DNA from: PALSA-1004 sp041483135
GTDB lineage: Bacteria; Pseudomonadota; Gammaproteobacteria; Burkholderiales; SG8-41
Length of the DNA: 64,000 bases
Reading direction: 5' to 3'
NCBI GenBank assembly: GCA_041483135.1
Contig: JBGPFE010000016.1
Coordinates: 12,692-76,691, forward strand
The number at the start of each line of letters is the position of its first letter. Position 1 is the first letter of the stretch. This document shows, piece after piece, positions 16,490-24,909 of this stretch. Below the pieces are notes generated by a model. It was given only the letters and a program-made list of their open reading frames with translations, was not told the origin of the DNA and made no database searches. A program made the position numbers and the translations under genes.

Positions 16490-17350
16490 ATGATTACAGT
16501 CAGGAAATACGCTGCGCCGCTCGGCGCGGAAATCGGCGGCGTCGATTGCTCGGCGGAGATCGCGGGCGACGTGCTGGCGGCGATAGAACGGGCCTGGTAC
16601 GACAACCTCGTGATCGTGTTTCGCGGCCAGCGGCTCGACGATGACAAGCTGCTCGCATTCGCGGGCCGTTTCGGCGAGCTCGACGATGCGCCACAGAATC
16701 CTTCCGGCAAACCGTGGCTCGCCGGCTATCCGAAGCTGAACGTCGTCACCAACATGCGCGACGAAAAAGGCAATCTGCTCGGCAGCCACGGCAACGCTGA
16801 AATGACCTGGCACTCTGACCTGTCGTACTCCCCGGTGCCGGCCGCGGCGAGCATGCTGTACGGCATCGTGTGCCCGCCCGAAGGCGGCGCGACGCATTTC
16901 GCCAATATGTATCTCGCGTACGAGAAACTGCCCGGGGATATCCGGAACGCAATCGCCGGTCGCCGCGCGATTCACGATATTTCAACCAATGCGGTCGGCA
17001 CTCTGCGCGCCGGCTATCAGAAGGTCACCGACCCGCGCAACGCGCCCGGCTGCCATCATCCGCTGGTGCGCGTGCATCCGAAGTCCGGGCGCAAGGCGCT
17101 GTTTCTGCCGCGCCGGCTCAACGGCTACATTCTGGGATTGCCGCTCGCGGACAGCGAAGCGCTGCTTGACCGGTTATGGGCGCACGCGGTGAAACCCGAA
17201 TTCGCCTGGGGGCACCATTGGCAGACCGGCGACCTGGTAATGTGGGACAACCGCTGCGTCTTGCACCGGCGTGACAGTTTCGACGACAGCCATCCGCGCC
17301 TGCTGCACCGCGCGCAGACGAAGGGCACCGAAGCCCCGATTGCCGGTTGA
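16490..17350 (+). CDS. TauD/TfdA family 2-oxoglutarate-dependent dioxygenase
   Basis: 286 residues from the ATG at 16490, preceded by GGAGGGG. Iron ligands: H and D in TWHSDLSY (HxD) and the distal His in DNRCVLHRRDSF. LGAEIGGVDCSA near the N-terminus, LVIVFRGQ and HPLVRVHPKSGRKALF (2-oxoglutarate-contacting region) are family marks. Members hydroxylate sulfonates, sulfate esters, phenoxyacetates or similar, releasing sulfite/sulfate or aldehydes. Its position just beyond the sulfatase run fits organosulfur use but is not proof. It is separated from that run by the MITE and followed by a strong terminator. Confidence 0.92.
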   Translation: MITVRKYAAPLGAEIGGVDCSAEIAGDVLAAIERAWYDNLVIVFRGQRLDDDKLLAFAGRFGELDDAPQNPSGKPWLAGYPKLNVVTNMRDEKGNLLGSHGNAEMTWHSDLSYSPVPAAASMLYGIVCPPEGGATHFANMYLAYEKLPGDIRNAIAGRRAIHDISTNAVGTLRAGYQKVTDPRNAPGCHHPLVRVHPKSGRKALFLPRRLNGYILGLPLADSEALLDRLWAHAVKPEFAWGHHWQTGDLVMWDNRCVLHRRDSFDDSHPRLLHRAQTKGTEAPIAG

Positions 17351-17370
17351 GCTGGCGCTGCCGGCGGACG

Positions 17371-17402
17371 ACAAAAAGCCCGCGTGACGCGGGCTTTTTT
17401 GT
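17371..17402. terminator. Bidirectional intrinsic terminator
   Basis: Near-perfect hairpin with stem aaaaagcccgcg / cgcgggctttttt and loop TGA, with A-run and T-run on either side. It serves the dioxygenase gene on the plus strand and the small minus-strand gene ending at 17421. Confidence 0.93.
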
Positions 17403-17420
17403 CGTGCGGCGCGCTGCCGG

Positions 17421-17768
17421 TTACTTCTGCGTCTGCGCGTCGTGTTTCTGGCGGTGGATCGCCTTGCTGTCGCGGTTCGCTTCGCGGTGCAGTTTTGCGC
17501 GTTCCTTCTTGGTGACCTTGCCGTCGGCCTGCGCTTTTTCCTTGTCGGCCTCAAGCTTGCCTTCGCGCTTTTCGAGGCGCGCTGCTTCCTTACCGGTCAG
17601 CTGCCCCGATTTGACGCCCTGTTCGATGCGCTTTTGCTGGTTCGCCTGGCGCTTGTCGATGCCGGGCGTCGCGGCAGGGTCTTTCGCCGGCGGGGTGGTG
17701 GTTTGCGCGAACGCGGTGCCGGCAAACGCCAGCGCTACTGCAACAACGGCTGCTTTCATGTTAATCAT
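17421..17768 (-). CDS. Small secreted basic coiled-coil protein of unknown function
   Basis: 115 residues; AGGAG lies seven bases before the ATG at 17768. A signal peptide (MINMKAAVVAVALAFAGTAFAQ) is followed by a Pro/Thr stretch, then a Lys/Glu/Gln-rich helix (about residues 36-112) with repeated RxE/KxE spacing, likely an extended coiled coil. Similar small periplasmic proteins with GxLTxxEAxxLxxxxxxI-like repeats are common in betaproteobacteria; here GQLTGKEAARLEKREGKLE and GKVTKKERAKLHREANRDS are two such repeats. Function unknown. Confidence 0.8.
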   Translation of the reverse strand: MINMKAAVVAVALAFAGTAFAQTTTPPAKDPAATPGIDKRQANQQKRIEQGVKSGQLTGKEAARLEKREGKLEADKEKAQADGKVTKKERAKLHREANRDSKAIHRQKHDAQTQK

Positions 17769-17904
17769 TGCTCATCTCCTGTTGGGTAATGAAAGATCTC
17801 CGCAAATGGGTGCTGCAATCCCAACAACGTCCCCTCACAGCCAGCGTTGACGCTGATGATTCCCGCTTTGTATCAAATTGTATCGGCCCCTCGGCCGGTG
17901 GCGA

Positions 17905-18894
17905 TCACTGTATCGCCATGACGTGCGCTTCCTTGACTACCCTGGCCCATTTCGGCACGTCGCGCTTGAGCACGTTGCGGAACTGCTCGGGCGGGCCGCC
18001 CGCGGGGTCGAGGCCTTCGCCCGCCATGCGCTCCTGCATGTCCGGCGCTTTGATGGCCTTGGCGATTTCCGTGTTCCAGCGCGTGACGATTTCTTTCGGC
18101 AGGTTTTTGGGCCCCCAGCACGCGTACCACAGCACCGCCTCGTAGCCGGGAACGGTTTCGGCGACGGTCGGCATGTCGGGCACCGCGTTGTTGCGCTTGG
18201 TGGTGCTCACCGCGATGCCGCGCAGCTTGCCCGTCTTGTTCTGCGGCACCATCGACGGCAGGCTGCCGAAGATCAGTTGCACGTGACCGCCGAGCAGGTC
18301 GGTGAGAGCTGCGCCGGTGCCTTTGTACGGGACGTGCGTCATCTTGATGTCCGCCATCATGTCGAACAGCTCGGTCGCAAGGTGCGTGATGCCGCCGGTG
18401 CCGGTGGAAGCGTAATTGAGGCTGTTGGGTTTCGCTTTGGCGAGCGCGATCAGCTCTTTGATCGATTTCGCCGGCACGCCCGGGTGCAGCGCGACCATGA
18501 AGCCGCTCTCGCCGATGAGCGCAATCGGCGTGATGTCATTGACCGGATCGTACGCGAGCTTGAAGATCGCAGCGTTGGTCGAGTAGCTTGCCGACACCAT
18601 GATCAGGGTATAACCGTCCGGAGTGGCGTGCGCTGCGGTCTCGGCGCCGATCGTGCCGCCGCCGCCCGCACGGTTGTCGACCACCACCGACTGGCCGAGA
18701 GCTTCAGTCAGCTTCTGCGCGAGCGCCCGCGCGACGATGTCGGTGCCGCCTCCGGGTGCGAATGGAACAATCAACCGGATAGGCTTGGTTGGATAATTCT
18801 TTTGCGCGGCGGCGTGATCCGCATAAAGCGCAGCGGCAAGCGCGGCCGCGAGCAACGCTGCGCCGACGGCTGGTAAGTGGGTGATCCTGTGCAT
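17905..18894 (-). CDS. Bug/TctC family receptor protein next to a PrpD-family gene
   Basis: 329 residues. The start at 18894 is chosen because GGAGGAAAG precedes it and it begins the signal peptide (MHRITHLPAVGAALLAAALAAALYADHAAAQ); the open frame continues 26 codons further upstream without signals. Mature motifs: YPTKPIRLIVPFAPGGGTDIVARA, DNRAGGGGTIGAET (Ala in place of the usual Pro after Arg), TPDGYTLIMVSASYS, MTHVPYKGTGAALTDLLGG. It ends with WARVVKEAHVMAIQ. It is encoded downstream of the PrpD-family gene, with a CACAGAG palindrome between. Confidence 0.92.
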   Translation of the reverse strand: MHRITHLPAVGAALLAAALAAALYADHAAAQKNYPTKPIRLIVPFAPGGGTDIVARALAQKLTEALGQSVVVDNRAGGGGTIGAETAAHATPDGYTLIMVSASYSTNAAIFKLAYDPVNDITPIALIGESGFMVALHPGVPAKSIKELIALAKAKPNSLNYASTGTGGITHLATELFDMMADIKMTHVPYKGTGAALTDLLGGHVQLIFGSLPSMVPQNKTGKLRGIAVSTTKRNNAVPDMPTVAETVPGYEAVLWYACWGPKNLPKEIVTRWNTEIAKAIKAPDMQERMAGEGLDPAGGPPEQFRNVLKRDVPKWARVVKEAHVMAIQ

Positions 18895-18948
18895 GACTTT
18901 CCTCCGGGGTGGATCTTTCTCGATTCGGCACAACGGCAAAAAACAATT

Positions 18949-19057
18949 GGCCACAGAGATCACAGAGAACATAGAGAGAAGCCAAAAACGGAAAATCCGG
19001 AAACCCGATGCATTCCTGATCTTATCTTTTCTCTGTGACCTCTGTGTCCTCTGTGGC
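18949..19057. repeat. CACAGAG-type imperfect palindrome, copy 2
   Basis: Left arm ggccacagagatcacagag and right arm ctctgtgacctctgtg followed by tcctctgtggc are inverted copies of the same half-site repeated at about 9-bp steps, separated by about 40 bp. It lies in the gap between the PrpD-family gene and the Bug gene. It can fold into a long hairpin but has no T-run. It shares arms with 5143-5214 and 55413-55521. Confidence 0.8.
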
Positions 19058-19075
19058 TGACGTTGTTCTGCTGTA

Positions 19076-20473
19076 TCACGCCGCAGCGCGTTTCGATTTC
19101 GGATTGCTCAGCAGATCGAGCAGCATGCGCACCGGGTGCTGTTCGATGTTGAGCGCGACTGCGGCGATCCGGTCGGCCGGCAGAGCGGGATTGATGCCGC
19201 GAAATTTGTCGGTGACGCCCTCGGCATCGATCGGCGCGTGAATCGAGCCGGTCGGGTTCATCACGTCGGCGCGTTCCCACTTGCCATTGTGCTCGGCCGC
19301 GACCCAGCCGGGGAAATCCTTGGGATAAAGCTTGTCGAGCTCGGGATCGGGCACGAGCTCTATTTTGACCGCGAGAGCGGTAATTTTGGGATCGGCAAGC
19401 TTGGCGTCGCTGAACTGCTGAGGCAGCGCCTGGCCTTCGATCAGCGCCGCTGCGACGCAGTAGCGCAGGCTCATCTGGGCGTTGAGCACGGTGCCCGGCG
19501 TGTAATCGAAACCGCATTGCACATCCACCACTTTGGCGGTGCCGACGCGCACGCGCCGCTTGGTGTCCCACGGTGCGCCGAGTTTCTTGCGCAGCGCAAG
19601 CGCGGCGTCGACGTAGGAATGCGTGCTGCCGCAGCACGAGTAGGGCTTGATCGAGGTTTTGTCGAGGTGGTACACCGCGCCGAGGTCCCCGGTGAGCGGC
19701 GCCGGGTCGGACGCATCGGAAAATGCTTTCAGCATGCCGCCGTCCGTGAATTCGTAAATCTGCGTCGGTCCCGTGAAGCCGAGTTGGGCGAGCTCGGCAG
19801 CGAGCACCCCGGAATGCGCGGCCTTGCCGGCGTGAAACCGTTTGCTCATGGTGCCGTCCGCGTTGAATGCCCACAGGCCGGCGCCTTGCGTGCCGGCGAG
19901 CCCGAGCGCCCACGCCGTCTGCTCGGTATTGAGCTTCAGCAGCGAAGCGCAGGCAGCGGCGGCGCCGAACGGCCCGCACACGCCGGTCAGATGCCAGCCG
20001 CGCAGACGTGCAGCGGATGGATTGAGCGCGAGGCTCGTGCGGATCATCACTTCGTATCCTGCTGCAATCGCAGTAACGAGCTCAGTGCCGGTGCTGTTCA
20101 GCTTTTCCGCCACGGCTATCGCGGCGGGCACCACGACTGCGCCGGGATGCAGCTTGGCGTTGTGGTAATCGTCAAGCTCGAAGGCGTGCGCCGCGGTGGC
20201 GTTGACGAGCGCGGCATCAGTCGTGCGCAGCGACGGCTGCGCTTCGCCCCACACGCGGGCTTCGCCGGTGCCGGTCGTGCCGCGCCGGGCCCATGTCAAC
20301 AACATCTGCGCCCACGGCGTGCAGTACCCATAGACGCCGGCGCCGATGGTGTCGAGAATCGCGATGCGCACGACTTCACGCGTGCGCTGCGGCAGGTCGT
20401 CGTAAGTGAGGGTCGCGACCCAGTTGGCCACTTCGCGGGTAGGTGCGGCGACTGCGCGGCGGTCTAAATTCAT
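19076..20473 (-). CDS. MmgE/PrpD family protein (2-methylcitrate dehydratase-like)
   Basis: 465 residues, normal for the family. N-terminal all-helical domain (ANWVATLTYDDLPQRTREV, DTIGAGVYG), then NATAAHAFELDDYH with the conserved His/Asp pair, HPGAVVVPAAIAVAE, GWHLTGVCGPFGAAAA and KRFHAGKAAHSGVLAAELA. Characterised members dehydrate 2-methylcitrate or decarboxylate cis-aconitate; the many paralogues act on unknown di- or tricarboxylic acids. It lies upstream of a Bug receptor gene on the same strand and is divergent from a TcuA-like flavoprotein, supporting a tricarboxylate theme. Confidence 0.9.
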   Translation of the reverse strand: MNLDRRAVAAPTREVANWVATLTYDDLPQRTREVVRIAILDTIGAGVYGYCTPWAQMLLTWARRGTTGTGEARVWGEAQPSLRTTDAALVNATAAHAFELDDYHNAKLHPGAVVVPAAIAVAEKLNSTGTELVTAIAAGYEVMIRTSLALNPSAARLRGWHLTGVCGPFGAAAACASLLKLNTEQTAWALGLAGTQGAGLWAFNADGTMSKRFHAGKAAHSGVLAAELAQLGFTGPTQIYEFTDGGMLKAFSDASDPAPLTGDLGAVYHLDKTSIKPYSCCGSTHSYVDAALALRKKLGAPWDTKRRVRVGTAKVVDVQCGFDYTPGTVLNAQMSLRYCVAAALIEGQALPQQFSDAKLADPKITALAVKIELVPDPELDKLYPKDFPGWVAAEHNGKWERADVMNPTGSIHAPIDAEGVTDKFRGINPALPADRIAAVALNIEQHPVRMLLDLLSNPKSKRAAA

Positions 20474-20856
20474 GATGTGATTCTCCTCGGTGAGAGCGTT
20501 CGTCTGGCGTCGATGCAGTGACTGTCGTCAGCCGGATGAGTGTGCGAATACAGGTATTGTAAATTGATGTCCGCAGGATGTCATTTCGCGCGCTGCATGC
20601 TGGCCTCTGCCTTGACACCGGTTCGCGCCCGCCCGCATACTCGGGTTCATATTCCGGATCGGCAACGGTTGAACAATATTCGCCGGTCCGCGGCCAGTAC
20701 CGTTCCAACTTGTTTCGCCCAACGCAGGCGCGTCGCTTGCCGGTGATGATCTGGCCGCCGAGGACAGTCAGGTTTACCGAAAATAGTTGGAACGGCACCA
20801 GTTTCCCGGCAGTTCCGCAACGATTCTGCTGACTTCAACAATGCCAGGAGCAATGC
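20474..20856. other. Divergent intergenic region carrying a MITE
   Basis: 383 bp between the divergent PrpD-like and TcuA-like genes. It holds MITE copy 2 (20697-20798) and should contain both promoters. No clear operator was recognised. Short open frames here have no protein-like features. Confidence 0.6.
20697..20798 (+). mobile_element. MITE-like inverted-repeat element, copy 2
   Basis: 102 bp. Ends GTACCGTTCCAACTTG and AATAGTTGGAACGGCAC; flanked by CA on both sides (20695-20696 and 20799-20800). The interior (cgtcgcttgccgg, tctggccgccgagga) is shared with copies 3 and 4. It lies 58 bp before the TcuA-like start and could influence its transcription or mRNA structure. Confidence 0.9.
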
Positions 20857-22332
20857 ATGAGTGATTTTGACGTTATCGTGGTCGGCGGCGGCAACGCCGC
20901 ATTTGCGGCCGCGGTGTCGGCCAAGGAACACGGCGCGAAACGCGTGGTAGTGCTGGAGAAGGCGCCCAAAGCGCAGCGCGGCGGCAACACGCACTTCAGC
21001 GGCGCGGTGTTCCGCCACGTCTTCAACGACGTGAAGGACATCGACCGGTTCGTTCCCGACGCGGAGGAAAAATACCCGGGGTTTCACGCCGGCGTCGAGC
21101 CTTATCCCAGGGAGGCGTTTCGCGACGACCTGATGCGCGTGACCGACGGCCGCAGCGACCCGGAGCTGTCGGCGATCCTGATCGACAATTCGTACGATGC
21201 GATGTGCTGGCTGCAGCGATCCGGCCGCATGGAATTCGAGCTCGCGCACTCGGTGATGGGAATCCGGATCGGCGGCAAGATCAAATGGCCGAAAGGGGCG
21301 ATCGTGCGCACCGTGCACGAGGGCGTCGGGTTGTCGCAGACGTGGTTCGAAACCGGGGAGGCCCTTGGCATCGAGATTCGCTATGAAACGGGCGCGTTGC
21401 GGCTCACGCAGGGCGAAACCGGGCGCGTGAACGGCGTGGTGGTGAAGGGTCCAGATGGCATCGCAACGCTCGCCGCCAAAGCGGTGGTGCTCGCCTGCGG
21501 CGGCTTCGAGACCAATCCGGAATGGCGCCTGCGCTATCTCGGCGCGCCCTGGGACCACGCGAAGGTGCGCGGCTCCAACTTCAACTACGGCGACGGGCTC
21601 AAGATGGCGCTCGACATCGGCGCCATGCCGTGGGGGCACTGGAGCGGCTGCCACGCGACACCGATCAACGCCGAAGCGCCGGATTACGGCAAGCGCGAGC
21701 TGACTGACAAGACCAACCGTTTGTCGTACCCGTACGGCGTGATGATCAACGTCGAAGGCAGGCGCTGGGTCAACGAAGGAGTGGATTTCAATTCATACAC
21801 GTACGCGAAATACGGCGGCATGATACTCAAGCAGCCGAAGAGCCTCGTTTACCAGATATTCGACAGCAAAGTGCTCGACATGCTCGAGCCGCGCTATTCG
21901 AGCAGCGAGCCGTTCAGGGCGGATACACTCGAAGGGCTCGTCAAGCAGCTCAAAGTCGACCACCAGCAGGCGCTGAAGACGCTCGGTGAATACAACGCGG
22001 CGGCGGGGCGCGGCGGTCCGTTCAATCCCGCGGTGCTCGACAACCTGCATACCGAGGGCATCGAGCCGCCGAAAACCAACTGGGCGCAGAAGCTCGATAA
22101 GCCGCCGTACGTGTCATGGCCGGTCACCGGCGGCATCACGTTCACGTTCGGCGGGCTCAAGGTCACGCAGGACGCGCAGGTCGTCGGCACCGACTGGAAG
22201 CCGATGCCCGGGCTGTATACGTGCGGCGAGATGGTCGGCGGACTTTTTCACTACAACTATCCGCTCGGCACCGGCTTGATGTCGGGCGCGGTGTTCGGGC
22301 GCATTGCGGGACGCAGCGCGGCGCGTACCTGA
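20857..22332 (+). CDS. tcuA: FAD-dependent tricarballylate dehydrogenase-like flavoprotein (TcuA family)
   Basis: 491 residues. N-terminal dinucleotide fold (FDVIVVGGGNAAFAAAVSAKEHG), then the FAD_binding_2 domain with VVLACGGFETNPEWR and the C-terminal FAD contact GLYTCGEMVGGLFHYNYPLGTGLMSGAVFGR. This layout matches tricarballylate dehydrogenases, which oxidise tricarballylate to cis-aconitate. No TcuB partner and no TcuC transporter adjoin, so the true substrate may be a related 2-ene-forming acid. The gene symbol reflects family similarity, not proven function. Confidence 0.8.
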   Translation: MSDFDVIVVGGGNAAFAAAVSAKEHGAKRVVVLEKAPKAQRGGNTHFSGAVFRHVFNDVKDIDRFVPDAEEKYPGFHAGVEPYPREAFRDDLMRVTDGRSDPELSAILIDNSYDAMCWLQRSGRMEFELAHSVMGIRIGGKIKWPKGAIVRTVHEGVGLSQTWFETGEALGIEIRYETGALRLTQGETGRVNGVVVKGPDGIATLAAKAVVLACGGFETNPEWRLRYLGAPWDHAKVRGSNFNYGDGLKMALDIGAMPWGHWSGCHATPINAEAPDYGKRELTDKTNRLSYPYGVMINVEGRRWVNEGVDFNSYTYAKYGGMILKQPKSLVYQIFDSKVLDMLEPRYSSSEPFRADTLEGLVKQLKVDHQQALKTLGEYNAAAGRGGPFNPAVLDNLHTEGIEPPKTNWAQKLDKPPYVSWPVTGGITFTFGGLKVTQDAQVVGTDWKPMPGLYTCGEMVGGLFHYNYPLGTGLMSGAVFGRIAGRSAART

Positions 22333-22353
22333 AGGCAATGCGGAACCGCCGAT

Positions 22354-22400
22354 GAATGCGTGAACGCGTGAATGAGTGAATGAGTGAAGGGTGAAGGGTG
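22354..22400. repeat. GTGA-type degenerate short tandem repeat
   Basis: Steps of seven to eight bases (gaatgcgt, gaacgcgt, gaatgagt, gaatgagt, gaagggt, gaagggt) fill the gap between the convergent TcuA-like and MFS genes. It belongs to the same loose family as 3881-4031. Confidence 0.65.
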
Positions 22401-22409
22401 GCTTGTGCG

Positions 22410-23561
22410 TCAAGGCGCGGGCGGCGGGGGTTCGTTGCTGCGCCTGACCGTGCCGCCAAGGTGGCCGCTCACCGCCAGCACTGCAGCGATCATAATGAAC
22501 ACCGGCGCCATGCCGAACGCGGAACCCAGCGCGCCGGCGACCACCGGCACCGTGGAGTGGGTCAGGTGGTTGAGCGCCAGGCGGGTGCCTGCCACTACGC
22601 CGGTGCGCCCTTCGGGCGAGCGGTTGTAGCTCATCAGCAGCGTCACCGGCTGGCCGCAGCCGAGCGCGAGCCCGATCACGAACGACAGCGCGCCGAGCAG
22701 CCACGGATCCCTGACGAAAGGGAACAGCACGAAAGTCACGGCGCCGCAGAACATCGAAATCGCGAGCACGCGCCGGGCGGTGTAGTGTCGAGTCAGGTAC
22801 GGCAGACTGACGCGCACGAACAGGGTCGCGACGGCGAATACGCCAAGCACGATGCCGATGGTTGAGGCCGACAGACCGATCGAGTGTGCGTAGAGCGGGA
22901 GATAGAACATATAGAGGTCCCACCCGGTCACCACCAAAGCGCTCGTGATCAGCACCTTGCGCAGTTCGGGCAGGCGCAGCAATGCGAATGCGCTGATGGT
23001 CTCATCTGCGGATTTCGGCATCTCGACTTCCCGGATCCGGCGATAAAACAGCAGCACGGCCACCGCCGCCAGCGTGCTGACGCTGAAGATCAGGTAAGCG
23101 GCGGCGTGGCTCAGATACTCGATCGCATAACCGGCGATGACCGGACCGAGCAGGCTCGAAATCGAATAACCGAGGCTCAAGGTGCTGAAGTTCCTGGCGC
23201 GCTCTTCACGCGGGCCCCAGGCGCCGGCGAGGTTCTGCACCGACACGTTGTAAAACACGAACGCGGTGCCGATCATGGCGGCGGAGACATACAGCGCCGC
23301 AACGTGGCGCCACAGATACGGCACCAGCAGTCCAAAGCCGCACAGGATAGCGCCGAACAGCATCGGCGGGCGCACGCCGTAGCGATCGGACACCCGCCCC
23401 GAATACACGCCGAGCAGAAGCGGCGGCACCGAGTAAAGCGAGACCATCACGCCGATCTCGAGCGGATTCGAGCCGAGCTCGATTGCGAGCAATGCCATCA
23501 CCACGCGGCTGCCGATCAGGCACCCGTGGATGATGACGTTGAGGAAAACGATCAGATACAT
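22410..23561 (-). CDS. MFS transporter
   Basis: 383 residues with about twelve hydrophobic segments. The cytoplasmic loop between helices 2 and 3 reads GVYSGRVSDRYGVRP, the MFS motif-A pattern. The polypeptide begins within the first helix (MYLIVFLNVIIHGCLIGSRVVMALLAIELG), so the true start may lie slightly elsewhere, although no better start is evident. The substrate is unknown; gene order (aldolase, Bug, MFS on one strand) points to an organic acid or efflux of an intermediate. It starts 36 bp after the stop of the Bug gene. Confidence 0.85.
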   Translation of the reverse strand: MYLIVFLNVIIHGCLIGSRVVMALLAIELGSNPLEIGVMVSLYSVPPLLLGVYSGRVSDRYGVRPPMLFGAILCGFGLLVPYLWRHVAALYVSAAMIGTAFVFYNVSVQNLAGAWGPREERARNFSTLSLGYSISSLLGPVIAGYAIEYLSHAAAYLIFSVSTLAAVAVLLFYRRIREVEMPKSADETISAFALLRLPELRKVLITSALVVTGWDLYMFYLPLYAHSIGLSASTIGIVLGVFAVATLFVRVSLPYLTRHYTARRVLAISMFCGAVTFVLFPFVRDPWLLGALSFVIGLALGCGQPVTLLMSYNRSPEGRTGVVAGTRLALNHLTHSTVPVVAGALGSAFGMAPVFIMIAAVLAVSGHLGGTVRRSNEPPPPAP

Positions 23562-23597
23562 CGGGCGCAGGCAGTGGCCGCCGTTCCGGCCGTCACC

Positions 23598-24905
23598 TTA
23601 ATCGGCTTTCGCCCCCGACGCTTTGATCACCTTGGCGTATTTCGGGATTTCGGCCTTGATGAAAGCGGCGAATTCGTCGGGCTTGTTGCCGACGGGCTCC
23701 GCACCCAGGGCCGCAAGCCGTTCTTTCATCTCCGGCGTATTCAATATCCGCACGAGTTCGGTGTTGAGCCGGGTGACGATATCGGGCGGCGTGCCGCCGG
23801 GCGCGAACACGCCGAACCAGGTGCTGATGTCGAATCCGCGCAGCCCCGATTCGTTGATCGTCGGCAATTGCGGCAGCATTGGCGAGCGTTTCAACGTTGT
23901 CACTGCGATCGCCCGCACGCGGCCGGTCTTGATGTTGGGCAGCGCGGAGGACATGTTGTCGAACATCAGCGACACATGGCCCGCGAGCAGGTCGATCACC
24001 GCCGGCGCCGCGCCTTTGTAAGGGATGTGCACCATGTCGACGCCGGCCATGCTCTTGAACAATTCACCGGCGAGGTGTCCGGCGCTGCCGGTACTGCCCG
24101 AAGCGAAGTTGAGTTGCCCGGGTTTCGCCTTGGCGAGCGCGATCAATTCATTCACGTTTTTCGCCGGCACCGAGGGATGCAGCACCAGCACGTTCGGCAC
24201 TGAAGTGATCAGTGTAATCGGCGCGAAATCCTTGAGCGGATCGTACGGCAGCTTGCTGTAAAGCGTGACGTTGATCGCGTGCGTGCTGACCGCCCCCATT
24301 AATATCGTGTAGCCGTCGGGTAGCGGATTTGGCGACGAAATCGGCGCCGATGCGCCATCGGAGGGCGGAGCAGGGGTGCCCCTACAGGGGATGCGACCCC
24401 GGAGATGAATGCCTCGCACGCGATAAATTCGATGGCGCGCATCCCGACTCACGGACGTTCGCATCCCGCAAGCGGGAACCCTGCTTACTGCTCGCGGGCG
24501 CCCACCCGCGCCGGGGCGGTTGTCGACGATCACCGGCTGCCCCCAGCTCTTGGTGAGTTCCTGGCCGATCGAGCGCGCGACGATGTCGAGCGGGCCGCCC
24601 GCCGGAAACGGTACGACAAAGCGGATCGGCTTCGACGGATAAGTTTGGGCAAAGGTGGTCATCGCTGAGAGACACACCCCAGCGAACAACGCAGTTGCAA
24701 CCCATCGCAGAACGCAGCGCCATGATGCGGGCGGCATAGCCCCGTCTCCGCCCCAAATGCAACCCATTCGCCGGGATCCGGGGCCTCTACCCGCCGGAAA
24801 CGGCACGACAAAGCGGATTGGCTTCGCTGGATAATATTGAAGCGAAGCAGGCATCGCAACGCCGAGCAGCGCAGCAATTGCGGCGCGACGTACTGCCACC
24901 GACAT
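23598..24905 (-). CDS. Bug/TctC receptor with doubled N-terminus and an embedded repeat
   Basis: A 435-residue open frame, about 110 longer than the family norm. Residues 1-39 are a complete signal peptide plus first strand of a Bug protein (MSVAVRRAAIAALLG, then YPAKPIRFVVPFPAG). From residue 57 a second full start follows (MPPASWRCVLRWVATALFAG...TYPSKPIRFVVPFPAGGPLD). After VDNRPGAGG a repeat-derived segment of about 50 residues (24352-24503) is inserted. The next few codons, which should read IGADFVAKS, are out of frame, and one extra base before PDGYT restores the frame. The rest (VHIPYKGAAPAVIDLLAG, KYAKVIKASGAKAD) is intact. An internal start at 24737 gives about 379 residues. It may be exported, but folding is doubtful. 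Confidence 0.75.
   Translation of the reverse strand: MSVAVRRAAIAALLGVAMPASLQYYPAKPIRFVVPFPAGRGPGSRRMGCIWGGDGAMPPASWRCVLRWVATALFAGVCLSAMTTFAQTYPSKPIRFVVPFPAGGPLDIVARSIGQELTKSWGQPVIVDNRPGAGGRPRAVSRVPACGMRTSVSRDARHRIYRVRGIHLRGRIPCRGTPAPPSDGASAPISSPNPLPDGYTILMGAVSTHAINVTLYSKLPYDPLKDFAPITLITSVPNVLVLHPSVPAKNVNELIALAKAKPGQLNFASGSTGSAGHLAGELFKSMAGVDMVHIPYKGAAPAVIDLLAGHVSLMFDNMSSALPNIKTGRVRAIAVTTLKRSPMLPQLPTINESGLRGFDISTWFGVFAPGGTPPDIVTRLNTELVRILNTPEMKERLAALGAEPVGNKPDEFAAFIKAEIPKYAKVIKASGAKAD
24352..24503 (+). repeat. Single copy of the 144-bp repeat family, inside a Bug gene
   Basis: About 150 bp running from gcgccatcgg to ctcgcgggcgcc. It aligns over its length with the units of the array at 32562-33133: gagcaggggtgcccct with a stem-loop, ggagatgaatgc, then cggacgttcgcatcccgc and aagcgggaaccctgct. 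It is inserted antisense to the Bug gene and contributes no stop codon in the Bug frame. Confidence 0.85.
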
Positions 24906-24909
24906 GTGA

